Below, in pieces: positions 1-7,972 of a stretch of 32,853 nucleotides of DNA (within the stretch, counting starts at the first letter, position 1; every line of letters starts with the position of its first letter). Origin of the DNA: Dethiobacter sp. (GTDB lineage Bacteria > Bacillota > Dethiobacteria > Dethiobacterales > Dethiobacteraceae). The stretch is from contig JAGXRN010000071.1 in assembly GCA_018335875.1 (NCBI GenBank), positions 1 to 32,853 of the forward strand, written 5' to 3'. The notes beneath the pieces were generated by a model that made no database searches, was not told the DNA's origin, and saw only the letters and a program-made list of their open reading frames with translations. A program made the translations under genes and the position numbers.

Positions 1-213
1 GGGGCAGCATGAAACCTAAGTACTCTTCATGAGTCCGGACGCGGACCAACAACTCAACCACCTCCTGGAAATAATGGTAATTAATACCTCTATTTCGATT
101 TTGGGGGTGTGGCGAAAATGTCAAGCATCATTTTATGGCGATAGACAGCGTTATCGTATAAAATGCTTTGTTATCGCGGTATTTCTCGCTATATCACTAA
201 ATTACGGCACAAT

Positions 214-237
214 AAAAAACACCCCGACACGGGGGTG
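214..237 (-). terminator. Terminator-like hairpin on minus strand
   Basis: CACCCC (220-225) pairs with GGGGTG (232-237) around a 6-nt loop. Read on the minus strand the stem is followed by six T (complement of 214-219), the form of an intrinsic terminator. No minus-strand gene lies just upstream of it in this window, so its client is unknown and it may be a relic. Confidence 0.4.
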
Positions 238-244
238 AAAAATA

Positions 245-277
245 TTTATCCACTATGCCTAAAGCAGCGTGGATAAA
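245..277. repeat. 9-bp inverted repeat, DnaA-box-like arms
   Basis: TTTATCCAC (245-253) and GTGGATAAA (269-277) are perfect inverted arms around 15 nt. Each arm contains TTATCCAC, eight of nine bases of the DnaA box TTATCCACA. It could be a hairpin, a protein-binding dyad or a chance match. No replication gene is near. Confidence 0.35.
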
Positions 278-327
278 GGGTTACAGACTTTCTGAAAAGA
301 TTCAACTATAAATAGAGGTGGTCTTTT

Positions 328-381
328 ATGACAAAAGAAGAGCGTAAACTTTCTACTTACTCCTACCTTGTAGAGCTATAA
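328..381 (+). other. Tiny ORF with ribosome site, possible gene scar
   Basis: ATG at 328 follows an AGAGGTGG ribosome-site-like sequence and opens a 17-codon frame (MTKEERKLSTYSYLVEL). Another frame stays open from 378 to 485 and contains GWVPNRFLKN. The two may be the start and end of one gutted gene, as seen elsewhere in this window, but neither part was recognised. A leader peptide or chance ORF is equally possible. Confidence 0.25.
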
Positions 382-450
382 CGGGGTGGGTGCCGAACCG
401 GTTTCTGAAAAATTTAACAACACGTTTTGTAAATCCGACTAAACCAGGTG

Positions 451-471
451 ATATTATTACAGTAATAATAT
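451..471. promoter_or_regulatory. Perfect 21-bp palindrome, candidate operator
   Basis: ATATTATTAC (451-460), a single A (461), and its exact reverse complement GTAATAATAT (462-471). It lies 70 bp before the acyl-CoA synthetase start at 541, about where a promoter would be; a weak TTGTAA at 427-432 could be a -35. Palindromes of this size are typical TetR-type operators, so repression of the downstream gene is a reasonable guess. No regulator gene is adjacent, and the site overlaps an unassigned open frame. Confidence 0.5.
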
Positions 472-540
472 TGCAAATTAACTGAATACGAGACCCAGGG
501 ATGTTTACTTAAAATAATCAAATCAAGAGGAGGAACTTGA

Positions 541-2184
541 ATGACCGAAACTGTAAACTATATATCTGGCAAAAAGCCTTTGTTTCATTATGTACAAGAC
601 TATGCAATAAAGACCCCGGAAAAAGTTGCTTTTGTATTTTACGGGCGTGAGATTGCATGGAAAGAGCTTGATGAGCTGGCGAACAGATTTGCCAATTTTC
701 TAATTGCAAAAGGAGTTAAAAAAGGAGACAGCGTTGCCGTTTATGTTCCAAACTGCCCGCAGTATATATTAGCATATATTGGTGCAAATAAAATAGGAGC
801 CGCCATAGTATCATTAAATCCTACTTATAAGGAATTTGAGCTAGAGTATATGCTAAAACAGGTAGAAGCAGAGACTATTGTAACTCTAGACCACCAATAC
901 CCTGTAATTGCTAATATAAAAGATAAAACAAAACTGAAAAATGTTGTGGTGACCAGCTTTGCCGACTTTTTGCCGCCGGAACCAACAATACCGTTTGGGC
1001 TGCCTGCGAAGTCGGAGATAGAGGATTTTGGTAACAGCTATTTTTTGTGTGATATCTTGGAGCAGTATGATGCGGATCCTGTTGCAGTGGATGTAGATAT
1101 AGATGATACTTATCTTTATATTTTTACTTCAGGTACAACGGGTATGCCCAAAGGCGCCATGTTATCTTACCGCAATGCCATATATAAATCAGCTTCAACC
1201 TCACAGTCCATGTTTTTTCCTATCGAGGAATCGGACGTTAACTTAATATCTTTACCTATAATGCATATCGCGGGACTGCTGGGTCTAAATGCATCGATTT
1301 ATTTAGGGATTACAAGTGTTTTACTTGTACGTTTTGATCCTGTGGAAACGCTTACAGCTATAGAGAAATATAAATGTACTCACTGGGTAACTATTACTTT
1401 GGCAATAAAATACTTACTTGGATTCCCGGGGATAGATAACCTTTCCCTGAAATCGCTCAAAAAAACATTGGTTTCCAGCCTGGCTATGGTACTTACGGAG
1501 CAAATAGCAGATTCATGGTCTAAGTTAACGGAATCAATAGTTTGCGAGGCGAGTTACGGATTAACGGAAGATCATACTGGAGATACATACATGCCTACCG
1601 ATAAAATAAAGTTTGGCAAGATTTGTTGCGGCCTGCCAATACCAGAAAATAAAATAAAAATTATTGACTATGAAACAAAGAAAGAAGCAGCACAGGGAGA
1701 ACCTGGAGAAATTGTTGTTAAAAACGAAGGTGTTTTTAAAGGTTATTGGAAAAACCCTGAGGCAACCAATGAGGTTTTAAGAGATGGTTGGCTGTTTACC
1801 GGGGATATTGGAAAATTAGATGAAGATGGTTACCTGTGGTTTCTTGGACGTAAAAAAGAAATGATTAAAAGCTCTGGGTTTAGTGTGTTCCCCGAAGAGG
1901 TGGAGGGAATATTGCTCAATCACCCTGCTGTGGCCGAGATAGGTGTAATAGGTATACCTGATGATGAAATAGGTGAGGCGGTAAAGGCAGTAATTGTGCT
2001 TACAGGAGAGCAAAAGGAAACAATCAGGGGCGAAGATATAATCAATTGGGCCAAAGACAAAATGGCGGGTTATAAAAGACCCAAATTTATAGAATTTAGG
2101 GATGAGCTGCCAAAAGGGGGCACAGGTAAGGTACTCAGAAGGATACTATTGGAAGAAGAACTTAAGAATCAAGGAAAGAATTAG
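541..2184 (+). CDS. AMP-forming acyl-CoA synthetase (CoA ligase)
   Basis: A 547-residue ANL-superfamily enzyme that would activate a carboxylic acid with ATP and CoA in the cytoplasm. The phosphate-binding motif TSGTTGMPKG is at about 196-205, the adenylate motif YGLTE in the middle, the hinge region GWLFTGDIGKLDEDG near 416-430, and the C-terminal GGTGKVLRR carries the catalytic lysine near 530. The length is normal and the protein looks intact. A GAGGAGG ribosome site sits upstream of the ATG. Acyl specificity cannot be read from the sequence. It is followed by its own terminator, so it may be monocistronic. A decayed fragment of a close relative lies at 14630-14760. Confidence 0.92.
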   Translation: MTETVNYISGKKPLFHYVQDYAIKTPEKVAFVFYGREIAWKELDELANRFANFLIAKGVKKGDSVAVYVPNCPQYILAYIGANKIGAAIVSLNPTYKEFELEYMLKQVEAETIVTLDHQYPVIANIKDKTKLKNVVVTSFADFLPPEPTIPFGLPAKSEIEDFGNSYFLCDILEQYDADPVAVDVDIDDTYLYIFTSGTTGMPKGAMLSYRNAIYKSASTSQSMFFPIEESDVNLISLPIMHIAGLLGLNASIYLGITSVLLVRFDPVETLTAIEKYKCTHWVTITLAIKYLLGFPGIDNLSLKSLKKTLVSSLAMVLTEQIADSWSKLTESIVCEASYGLTEDHTGDTYMPTDKIKFGKICCGLPIPENKIKIIDYETKKEAAQGEPGEIVVKNEGVFKGYWKNPEATNEVLRDGWLFTGDIGKLDEDGYLWFLGRKKEMIKSSGFSVFPEEVEGILLNHPAVAEIGVIGIPDDEIGEAVKAVIVLTGEQKETIRGEDIINWAKDKMAGYKRPKFIEFRDELPKGGTGKVLRRILLEEELKNQGKN

Positions 2185-2189
2185 TAATT

Positions 2190-2234
2190 CTCCAGTTTGA
2201 TCGGACCATTTTTGCAGGCCGGGTCAAACTGGAG
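2190..2234 (+). terminator. Hairpin after the CoA ligase
   Basis: CTCCAGTTTGA (2190-2200) pairs perfectly with TCAAACTGGAG (2224-2234) across a 23-nt loop, 6 bp after the ligase stop. Only three T follow, so it is a weak intrinsic terminator or an mRNA 3-prime stabiliser. Confidence 0.6.
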
Positions 2235-2378
2235 TTTAAAGTTGAACACTCGTTCTGATTTCTATTAAGAATATGCCTCTAAAAAAGAATAGTCAAGATA
2301 TGTTGGGTAATGCTGGCAGTCTTTGAATTTAAGGAAAAAATATTAGCTATGCGCGTCTAAGAGAAAAGGGTGGTGCCT

Positions 2379-3929
2379 ATGAGTTGGCAGGAAAATTTGG
2401 ATGAACTGAAAGCAAAAAAAGCAAAAGCGATGGAAATGGGAGGAATAGATAAAGTTAGTCGTCAGCACCAGCAGGGCAAACTAACTGCCCGCGAAAGAAT
2501 TGCCCTGTTATTTGATGAGGGAACTTTTACCGAGTATGGTGTCCTGGCTAAAAGTCAGAGCCACAGGCCCGAGATGGCAAATAAGCTAACTCCGGCTGAC
2601 GCTGTCATTACCGGTTACGGTAAGATAAATGGGCGGAATACCCTGGCAGTGGCAGAGGACTTTACTGTAATGGGTGGATCGGTGGGTCAGACCCACATGC
2701 TAAAGAACTTAAGGGTTGTACAGCTGGCACAGGACATGAAGGTGCCGATTGTCTGGCTGATGGACGGAGCAGGCGCAAGAGCAGAGGAAGCGATTAATGC
2801 AGGTCTTCCCCAGGTAAATCATTTCCTTGAAATTGCTCGAGTTTCAGGGTTTTCTCCCCAGGTAGCCATCGCTATGGGGCCTTGCTCAGGTGACTCATCC
2901 CTGGTTTGCAGCCTGGCAGAATTTATTATCCAGGTTAGGGGGCACGGCCAGCTTTTTGCAGGAGGTCCACCGGTAGTTTTTTCAGCAATAGGAGAGAAAA
3001 TTTCCAAAGAGGAACTGGGAGGCACAGAAATCCATTGCCGAATATCTGGATTATCGGATAACGAGGCTGAGACGGACGAACATGCTATCGCCCTGGCTAG
3101 GGAATACTTAACCTATTTTCCCAACAATGCTTATGAGTACCCTCCTTATCAGGATACAGGGGACAGCCCTGACCGTATGGATGAGGAGCTTTTAAGTATT
3201 GTGCCCGCCCATAGCCGGAGTAGTTATGATATGAAGAGAATAATTGAATGTATCGCTGATGAGCGGCGTTTCTTTGAAATCAAACCAGAATATGGTACAA
3301 GTCTGATTACAGCTTTGGCTCGGATGAACGGGCATTCCGTAGGCATCATTGCCAACCAGCCCGCCACACTCTCAGGTGCCATTGATGTCAGAGCCGGTAA
3401 AAAAATGAGACACTTTATTGACCTCTGTAGTTCTTACCATATACCCCTGATTTTTCTGGTTGATGTGCCTGGGGTAATGACTGGAAGTATAGCTGAACAG
3501 GAGGGTACCCTTAGAGAAGGTTTAGCTGTTGCTTTCTCCCTGGCACAGGCTGATGTGCCTAAAGTAACAATAATAATCAGAAAGGCTTTTGGCTTTGGAG
3601 GGTCAGCAATGTGCGGCGCTAACGCCAGGCAGGTGGCGGTGTATGCGTGGCCTTCAGCAGATTTTGGTGCACTCCCCGGGGCAGGAGGAGTATTAGCGAT
3701 TTTTAAAAAAGAAATTGAATCTGCACCGGATCCCCAAGCTAAAATGAAAGAGATGGAAGCTATGTTTGAAGGCTATGGAGGTCCTTACCCAGCCGCAGAG
3801 ATTTTTAATGTAGATGATGTAATTGACCCACGGGAAACCCGTCCACGGATTATCCGAGCTTTGGACTTGGCAATTGGTGGTCGGAGTGAGCCTGCCCGCC
3901 CTTTGGCACGATACGGCGTAATGCCCTGA
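2379..3929 (+). CDS. Acyl-CoA carboxylase carboxyltransferase subunit
   Basis: A 516-residue carboxyltransferase of the propionyl/methylmalonyl-CoA family (PccB/MmdA type), which moves CO2 between biotin and an acyl-CoA. Support: N-terminal GKLTARERIALLFDEGTF, the N-domain GGSVGQTH region, and C-domain motifs DVPGVMTGS, ADVPKVTIIIRKAFGFGG and YAWPSADFGALPGAGG with oxyanion-type glycines. The length is normal. ATG at 2379 is preferred because AAGGGTGG lies at proper spacing; an in-frame GTG at 2370 overlaps that site. No biotin carboxylase, biotin carrier or decarboxylase membrane subunit is nearby, so partners must be elsewhere. Substrate unknown. Confidence 0.9.
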   Translation: MSWQENLDELKAKKAKAMEMGGIDKVSRQHQQGKLTARERIALLFDEGTFTEYGVLAKSQSHRPEMANKLTPADAVITGYGKINGRNTLAVAEDFTVMGGSVGQTHMLKNLRVVQLAQDMKVPIVWLMDGAGARAEEAINAGLPQVNHFLEIARVSGFSPQVAIAMGPCSGDSSLVCSLAEFIIQVRGHGQLFAGGPPVVFSAIGEKISKEELGGTEIHCRISGLSDNEAETDEHAIALAREYLTYFPNNAYEYPPYQDTGDSPDRMDEELLSIVPAHSRSSYDMKRIIECIADERRFFEIKPEYGTSLITALARMNGHSVGIIANQPATLSGAIDVRAGKKMRHFIDLCSSYHIPLIFLVDVPGVMTGSIAEQEGTLREGLAVAFSLAQADVPKVTIIIRKAFGFGGSAMCGANARQVAVYAWPSADFGALPGAGGVLAIFKKEIESAPDPQAKMKEMEAMFEGYGGPYPAAEIFNVDDVIDPRETRPRIIRALDLAIGGRSEPARPLARYGVMP

Positions 3930-3957
3930 GAGATCAGTAAATATAATTGAGTATAGT

Positions 3958-3997
3958 GTAAGCAGGTTCATTATTGAACCTGCTTACATTATTTTTA
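3958..3997. terminator. Strong intrinsic terminator between convergent genes
   Basis: A perfect 13-bp stem, GTAAGCAGGTTCA (3958-3970) with its reverse complement (3975-3987), around a TTAT loop, then ATTATTTTT. It sits between the plus-strand carboxyltransferase and the minus-strand flavoprotein, and can serve the plus strand well and possibly both strands. Confidence 0.88.
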
Positions 3998-4040
3998 CGG
4001 ATGCAGTTTAATTTAATTTTAATATTTATTTCTGCTTTCT

Positions 4041-5153
4041 TTAGTCCAGGAATTTCGTCTGGGCGCCTCTTAGTGCCTCTTCAGCTTCTTTAGCAATTTT
4101 TTGTACTAAATCGTTTACTTTTGGCATATCGTTGACTCGCTGTGCTGATTCTCCCGCGGCAAGCATTGCCTTCTCCTTGTCACCCTTGAAGACGGCATTA
4201 ATAGATTCAATCTCATAATCAATCAACGACATGTCCATGGTAGTATAGTCATCAGGGATGCCCAGATATACACCTGGCGACTTCTCCAGGGTGTTCTTTG
4301 CGTGCTCCTGGCTCCTGGGTGACTTCAACCACCGGGCCGGGCCAACAAAGCCACGCGCGACAAGGGTTCCCCGGTCCCCAGCTTCCATGATGCCTTCTTT
4401 CCAGATTTGATGGAAGTCGCTTTCCTCGGTACATAAGAACCGTGTTCCCATTTGAGCTCCATCAGCACCTAAAATAAGGGCTGCAGCCAGTGTTTTGCCG
4501 TCGCAGTATCCGCCGGCTCCTACTACCAGCGTGTTTTCATCGGAAACAGCGTCTACCACGTCGGGGAGCAGGATCATGGAGTGGACCGGTTCCCAGGATG
4601 TATGGAAGCCACCCTCATGGCCTGAGGCAACAATCACGTCAACCCCTGCCTTCTTACAGCGCAGTGCAGCTTTAACAGATGGCATGACGTGCATCCATAC
4701 CAGATCAGTATTTTTAATAACTCTCGACCAAGGCAGCGGATCGCCGGCAGAGGTTACGAGGACCTTAAACCTTTTTTTCATTTCAGGGTCCTCTTCACGG
4801 GCTTTTAGCATTGTTTTAACGACTAACTCAGCTACCTCTTTCATCTCAGCTGATACCATGACGTTGACGCCAAAGATACCCTGTGATTCCCTGGTCTGAT
4901 CTAAGGTTTGCTGAAAAATTGTCCTCAGTATAGTTTCTTTATCGTCTTTTGGATCGGCGCCACCGCTCCGACAGAAATACTCATAGATTTCCTGCTGGAA
5001 ATCATCTGAGGCGATACCACTTGAACTAATCAGGCCTAATGCGCCGGCATTTGAAGCCGCCACACACAGATTATTGGTTCCGAAAGGTCCCATTCCTGCC
5101 TGAATGATAGGATATTTGATACCGACCAGGTCACAAAGTCTTGATTTAATCAT
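4041..5153 (-). CDS. Nitronate monooxygenase / FabK-type FMN flavoprotein
   Basis: A 370-residue TIM-barrel flavoprotein of the nitronate monooxygenase (2-nitropropane dioxygenase) family, which also includes the enoyl-ACP reductase FabK. Visible motifs: N-terminal YPIIQAGMG, ASGHEGGFH in place of the usual GxEAGGH segment, and GGYCDGKTLAAALILGADG followed by QMGTRF, the FMN phosphate-binding end. ATG at 5153 is chosen because AAGGAGG lies 8 nt upstream; an upstream in-frame ATG lacks one. It is last in a three-gene minus-strand set after a thioesterase and a CoA ligase. That setting favours action on an acyl-CoA or a nitro/enone compound over a housekeeping FabK, but the substrate is inference. 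Confidence 0.85.
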   Translation of the reverse strand: MIKSRLCDLVGIKYPIIQAGMGPFGTNNLCVAASNAGALGLISSSGIASDDFQQEIYEYFCRSGGADPKDDKETILRTIFQQTLDQTRESQGIFGVNVMVSAEMKEVAELVVKTMLKAREEDPEMKKRFKVLVTSAGDPLPWSRVIKNTDLVWMHVMPSVKAALRCKKAGVDVIVASGHEGGFHTSWEPVHSMILLPDVVDAVSDENTLVVGAGGYCDGKTLAAALILGADGAQMGTRFLCTEESDFHQIWKEGIMEAGDRGTLVARGFVGPARWLKSPRSQEHAKNTLEKSPGVYLGIPDDYTTMDMSLIDYEIESINAVFKGDKEKAMLAAGESAQRVNDMPKVNDLVQKIAKEAEEALRGAQTKFLD

Positions 5154-5215
5154 AGATAAATCCTCCTTTTTCTTACTAGTAGTATGAGTGTCCATTTGTT
5201 CCAGTCTTTGCAAGT

Positions 5216-6940
5216 TTAGTTGCCCAATTCCTTTAAGAGATTTTGACGAAGCTTGTACTTTTCTATTTTGTTTGTTGGGGTCCTTGGCAAGTCTTCCATA
5301 AATCTAATGTGTCTGGGCTGCATAAATTTGGGGAGTTCATTTTTGATCCACTCCATAATTTCTTCTTCTTGAATGTTCTCTTTCTGTTTTAGAACTAAGC
5401 ATAAAACTATATCATCTTCATCACCTTCTTTTGCAGGAATGGGGAAGACTGCACTCATTTCAATAAATGGATGGCTATTGACTATGTCTTCTATCTGATA
5501 AGAAGAAATGTTTTCTCCTCTAGACCTGATAAATCCACCCATTCTGTCAATAAAATAAAAATTATCATCCTCACCCCTTATACAAGCATCTCCTGTATGA
5601 AACCATTGGTTGCGAAAAGCCTCTAAAGTAGCTTCTGGTTTGCCAAAATAACCGTTAAGGATTGAATATGAAAAAACTGATCTAAAGGCAAGTTGACCAA
5701 ATTCTCCTGGAGCACATTCTTCATCATGCTCATTTAAAATGGTGGCTTGAAGTAATGTTGGAGATTTGCCCATAAATCCCTTACGGAGTTTCGCTTTTCC
5801 AGAATGAACAGGAAATCCGTATTTTTCTGCAACAGCTTTCATCTCTTCCCTGGAGTAGCCCTTGAACATTTCCGGGGGAGTCCCTTCACCTTCTTCAAGT
5901 TCATCAAAAATTCCAACAAAGCCATTTCCAGCTTCTGTTTGTCCATATCCACAAGTAACAAAGTCAATGCCAAATCTTTTGGCAACATCATGATGATATT
6001 GAGGAAGAGGCTGCATATGGACTTTATTTAAGGTGTTAAGCCGGTCTTCCGGTGTTTCCGGAGCATTCATCAGCCAGGGAATCATAACATCCAACAACAC
6101 TGCTTTGCTGGCTCCGCTGACTTTGATCCTATCCCAAAAATTGGTTGGGCTAAACTTGTCCCACAACGCTATTGTACACCCAACCCAAGCTCCTTTAACC
6201 ACATTGGCAAATGCCCCGCCAACATGATAAAGGGGGAGGTCATTGTATATTACGTCTTCCTGTTTCATTAGCTTCCTTGCATTAAATGTATATTGGTTCA
6301 GCCAGCGATGAGAGTGGATAACACCTTTTGCCGGACCAGTAGTTCCAGATGTATATATGATGTTAGCAGTATCATAAAATTGAATGTCAAGGTCCAGGTT
6401 AGTCATCTTTCCCTTTAAAAGCTCCTCGAACTTAACCTGTGGGAATCTACTGTTTAATTCAATGAGCGCTGTTTCAGGATTATAATCATGGTCATCCTTT
6501 TTTGGAGTATGCAAAAAAGTTTTTATTATGGGGATATCATCAGCAACTTCATTAATTCTCGGAATCATATCGGATTCCAAAATTAACAATTTGGGGCTGC
6601 TGTCGTTTATTTGGTATGATAACAACCGCCCTTTGTAATTAAAATTTATAGGGCAAAAAACAGCTCCGGCTTTCCAAATGCCAAACATAGCCAGAGTTGT
6701 AATTAAAGGGTTCTTTAAAAACAAGGATACCGTGTCACCTTTTTTAACACCCATCGTCACTAAATTGTGAGCGATCGCATTTGTTGTCTTATTAAATTCA
6801 TTGTATGTAATATATAAATCTTCTTCTCCATAGTATAGGAATGTTTTGTTGCCAATTTTGTGTGCTAACTCTTCTAGTTTTTTTGTAATAATCTCAGTAT
6901 CCTGCTTAAATTCCTTCTCCAGATCTTTTATATTTATCAC
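5216..6940 (-). CDS. CaiC-like acyl-CoA synthetase
   Basis: A 574-residue AMP-forming CoA ligase. TSGTTGPAKG is at 197-206, YGQTE in the adenylate motif, FHTGDACIRG at the hinge, and the tail TPTNKIEKYKLRQ has the catalytic lysine near 558-561. The segment MGGFIRSRGENISSYQIE resembles the crotonobetaine/carnitine-CoA ligase group (CaiC), where RRGENIS is typical. The start is GTG with GAGAGGAG about 10 nt upstream. It sits 43 bp after the thioesterase stop and 62 bp before the flavoprotein start, so it is probably cotranscribed with both. The substrate is unknown; a short or modified carboxylate is likely from the family. Confidence 0.9.
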   Translation of the reverse strand: MINIKDLEKEFKQDTEIITKKLEELAHKIGNKTFLYYGEEDLYITYNEFNKTTNAIAHNLVTMGVKKGDTVSLFLKNPLITTLAMFGIWKAGAVFCPINFNYKGRLLSYQINDSSPKLLILESDMIPRINEVADDIPIIKTFLHTPKKDDHDYNPETALIELNSRFPQVKFEELLKGKMTNLDLDIQFYDTANIIYTSGTTGPAKGVIHSHRWLNQYTFNARKLMKQEDVIYNDLPLYHVGGAFANVVKGAWVGCTIALWDKFSPTNFWDRIKVSGASKAVLLDVMIPWLMNAPETPEDRLNTLNKVHMQPLPQYHHDVAKRFGIDFVTCGYGQTEAGNGFVGIFDELEEGEGTPPEMFKGYSREEMKAVAEKYGFPVHSGKAKLRKGFMGKSPTLLQATILNEHDEECAPGEFGQLAFRSVFSYSILNGYFGKPEATLEAFRNQWFHTGDACIRGEDDNFYFIDRMGGFIRSRGENISSYQIEDIVNSHPFIEMSAVFPIPAKEGDEDDIVLCLVLKQKENIQEEEIMEWIKNELPKFMQPRHIRFMEDLPRTPTNKIEKYKLRQNLLKELGN

Positions 6941-6983
6941 GAGAATACACTCCTCTCCGCAGCTATTCAGATCTTAAGGCTAA

Positions 6984-7409
6984 TTAAGACAGCTTTTTTC
7001 TAACTATATCAGGAGCTTCTACAGGCTTTCTTGTCTTGGTATTTATAAAAACATAAACCATTTTACCAACAGCTACTAATTCACCTGTCTTGTGCTTATA
7101 TAAACTTCCCTCTAGTGTTATGCTTTTGTTCCCCAGTTTTACACTATCCACAGTAATGTCTATTAAGTCATCAAGACGAATAGGTGTCTTGTATTCGAAA
7201 GAAACGCTTGCTACGGCACAATCTATATGATTCTTTATTAGCTCTTTCCAATCAATTTCTAATGACTCTAAATAATCCATGATGGCTATGCTGTCAAACC
7301 AAGCTATATGATTAGCAAAAAAAACGGCCGCAGAAAGATCAGTATCAAAAAAACGGACCTTATGCTGACTGATATACAAAGGTACAGGATTATAATTGTT
7401 CTTATCCAC
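6984..7409 (-). CDS. Hotdog-fold acyl-CoA thioesterase (4HBT/YbgC type)
   Basis: A 141-residue single-domain thioesterase. VRFFDTDLSAAVFFANHIAWFD (18-39) matches the 4HBT active-site segment, with Asp22 or Asp24 near the catalytic position, and VSFEYKTPIRLDD and KMVYVFINTKTRKP follow the fold. It would hydrolyse an acyl-CoA to acid and CoA. GTG start at 7409 with AAGGAGG 7 nt upstream. It is first in the minus-strand set with a CoA ligase; pairing a ligase and a thioesterase suggests handling of a specific CoA ester or control of the CoA pool (inference). No clear minus-strand promoter was seen upstream. Confidence 0.85.
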   Translation of the reverse strand: MDKNNYNPVPLYISQHKVRFFDTDLSAAVFFANHIAWFDSIAIMDYLESLEIDWKELIKNHIDCAVASVSFEYKTPIRLDDLIDITVDSVKLGNKSITLEGSLYKHKTGELVAVGKMVYVFINTKTRKPVEAPDIVRKKLS

Positions 7410-7771
7410 GTGTTTGCCTCCTTGTTGTTTTATTCAATTAAACAAGTGTTTGTGCTAAAGTATTTTTGCTGGGAGCATTGTTTGCTTCCCAAGATATCGG
7501 TCTATTGTATGCCCTGTATTAAAGTGATAATTTATTTACTACCTCCTTTCCAAATTGAGCTGGACACTTAATACCACACCTCTCTTTCATCTTCAATTAT
7601 TCACACTTGGCGAAAGCACAGAACAAAAGCAACGGTATATATTCCCATAAAGGAAAACCCCTGGCTGTCTGGAAATAGATAAATAGTGAGTCAATTATAG
7701 TAAGGAGCAATAATTATGCCAAGATTCAATTTTAATAAACATTGGATTTATTAAAAATTTTTCAGATATCT

Positions 7772-7814
7772 GTATAGAAAATATACTGTATTTAAGTTCA
7801 AATTATAGACAGTA
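7772..7814. promoter_or_regulatory. AT-rich dyads, candidate upstream activator site
   Basis: GTATA-gaaaa-TATAC (7772-7786), overlapped by TACTGT (7784-7789) with its inverted partner ACAGTA (7809-7814). The block lies about 80-125 bp before the sigma-54 promoter, the usual place for an activator binding site. The role is inferred from position only. Confidence 0.35.
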
Positions 7815-7895
7815 TTCAGAGTATTTAGCTTTTAATGTCTTGGTTTAGGCGTTCACTCTTTAAATGACTGTGCCATATTTGCAAAATATTCGGAA

Positions 7896-7912
7896 TTGGC
7901 ATACTTATTGCA
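7896..7912 (+). promoter_or_regulatory. Sigma-54 (-24/-12) promoter of the importer operon
   Basis: TTGGCATACTTATTGCA has GG at 7898-7899 and GC at 7910-7911 with exactly 10 bp between, and differs from the YTGGCACR-N4-TTGCW consensus only by T for C at one position. Transcription would begin near 7923, leaving an untranslated leader of about 50 nt. Expression of the importer would then require an ATP-driven activator; the CBS-domain protein starting at 32541 is one candidate. Confidence 0.78.
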
Positions 7913-7972
7913 CTTCGTAAATGTAGACGAAACGTTAACCAAATTGGAAAAATTGGAGGGAGGATATTAAAA

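Larger units (their letters stand above)
1..540. other. Gene-poor left end
   Basis: No intact gene is recognised here. The stretch holds a minus-strand terminator-like hairpin (214-237), a 9-bp inverted repeat (245-277), a 17-codon open frame with a ribosome site (328-381), an unassigned open frame without a start (378-485), and a perfect 21-bp palindrome (451-471). A 69-codon frame at 29-238 has no ribosome site and no recognisable product and is not called. Confidence 0.6.
7410..7972. other. Divergent intergenic control region
   Basis: No gene is supported in these 563 bp. The region separates the minus-strand thioesterase operon from the plus-strand importer operon. It contains an imperfect hairpin near 7470-7495 (TGGGAGC/GCTTCCCA), dyads at 7772-7814, and a sigma-54 promoter at 7896-7912. 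Much of 7690-7830 is AT-rich, as expected of bendable DNA between an enhancer and a -24/-12 promoter. Confidence 0.7.

Noticed and set aside
29..238. 69-codon frame at the left end
   Set aside because: No ribosome site, no recognisable sequence, and it runs into a hairpin.
7868..7885. Minus-strand TGGCAC near 7870 as a sigma-54 promoter for the thioesterase operon
   Set aside because: The -12 position reads TTTA rather than TTGC and it lies over 450 bp from the gene.
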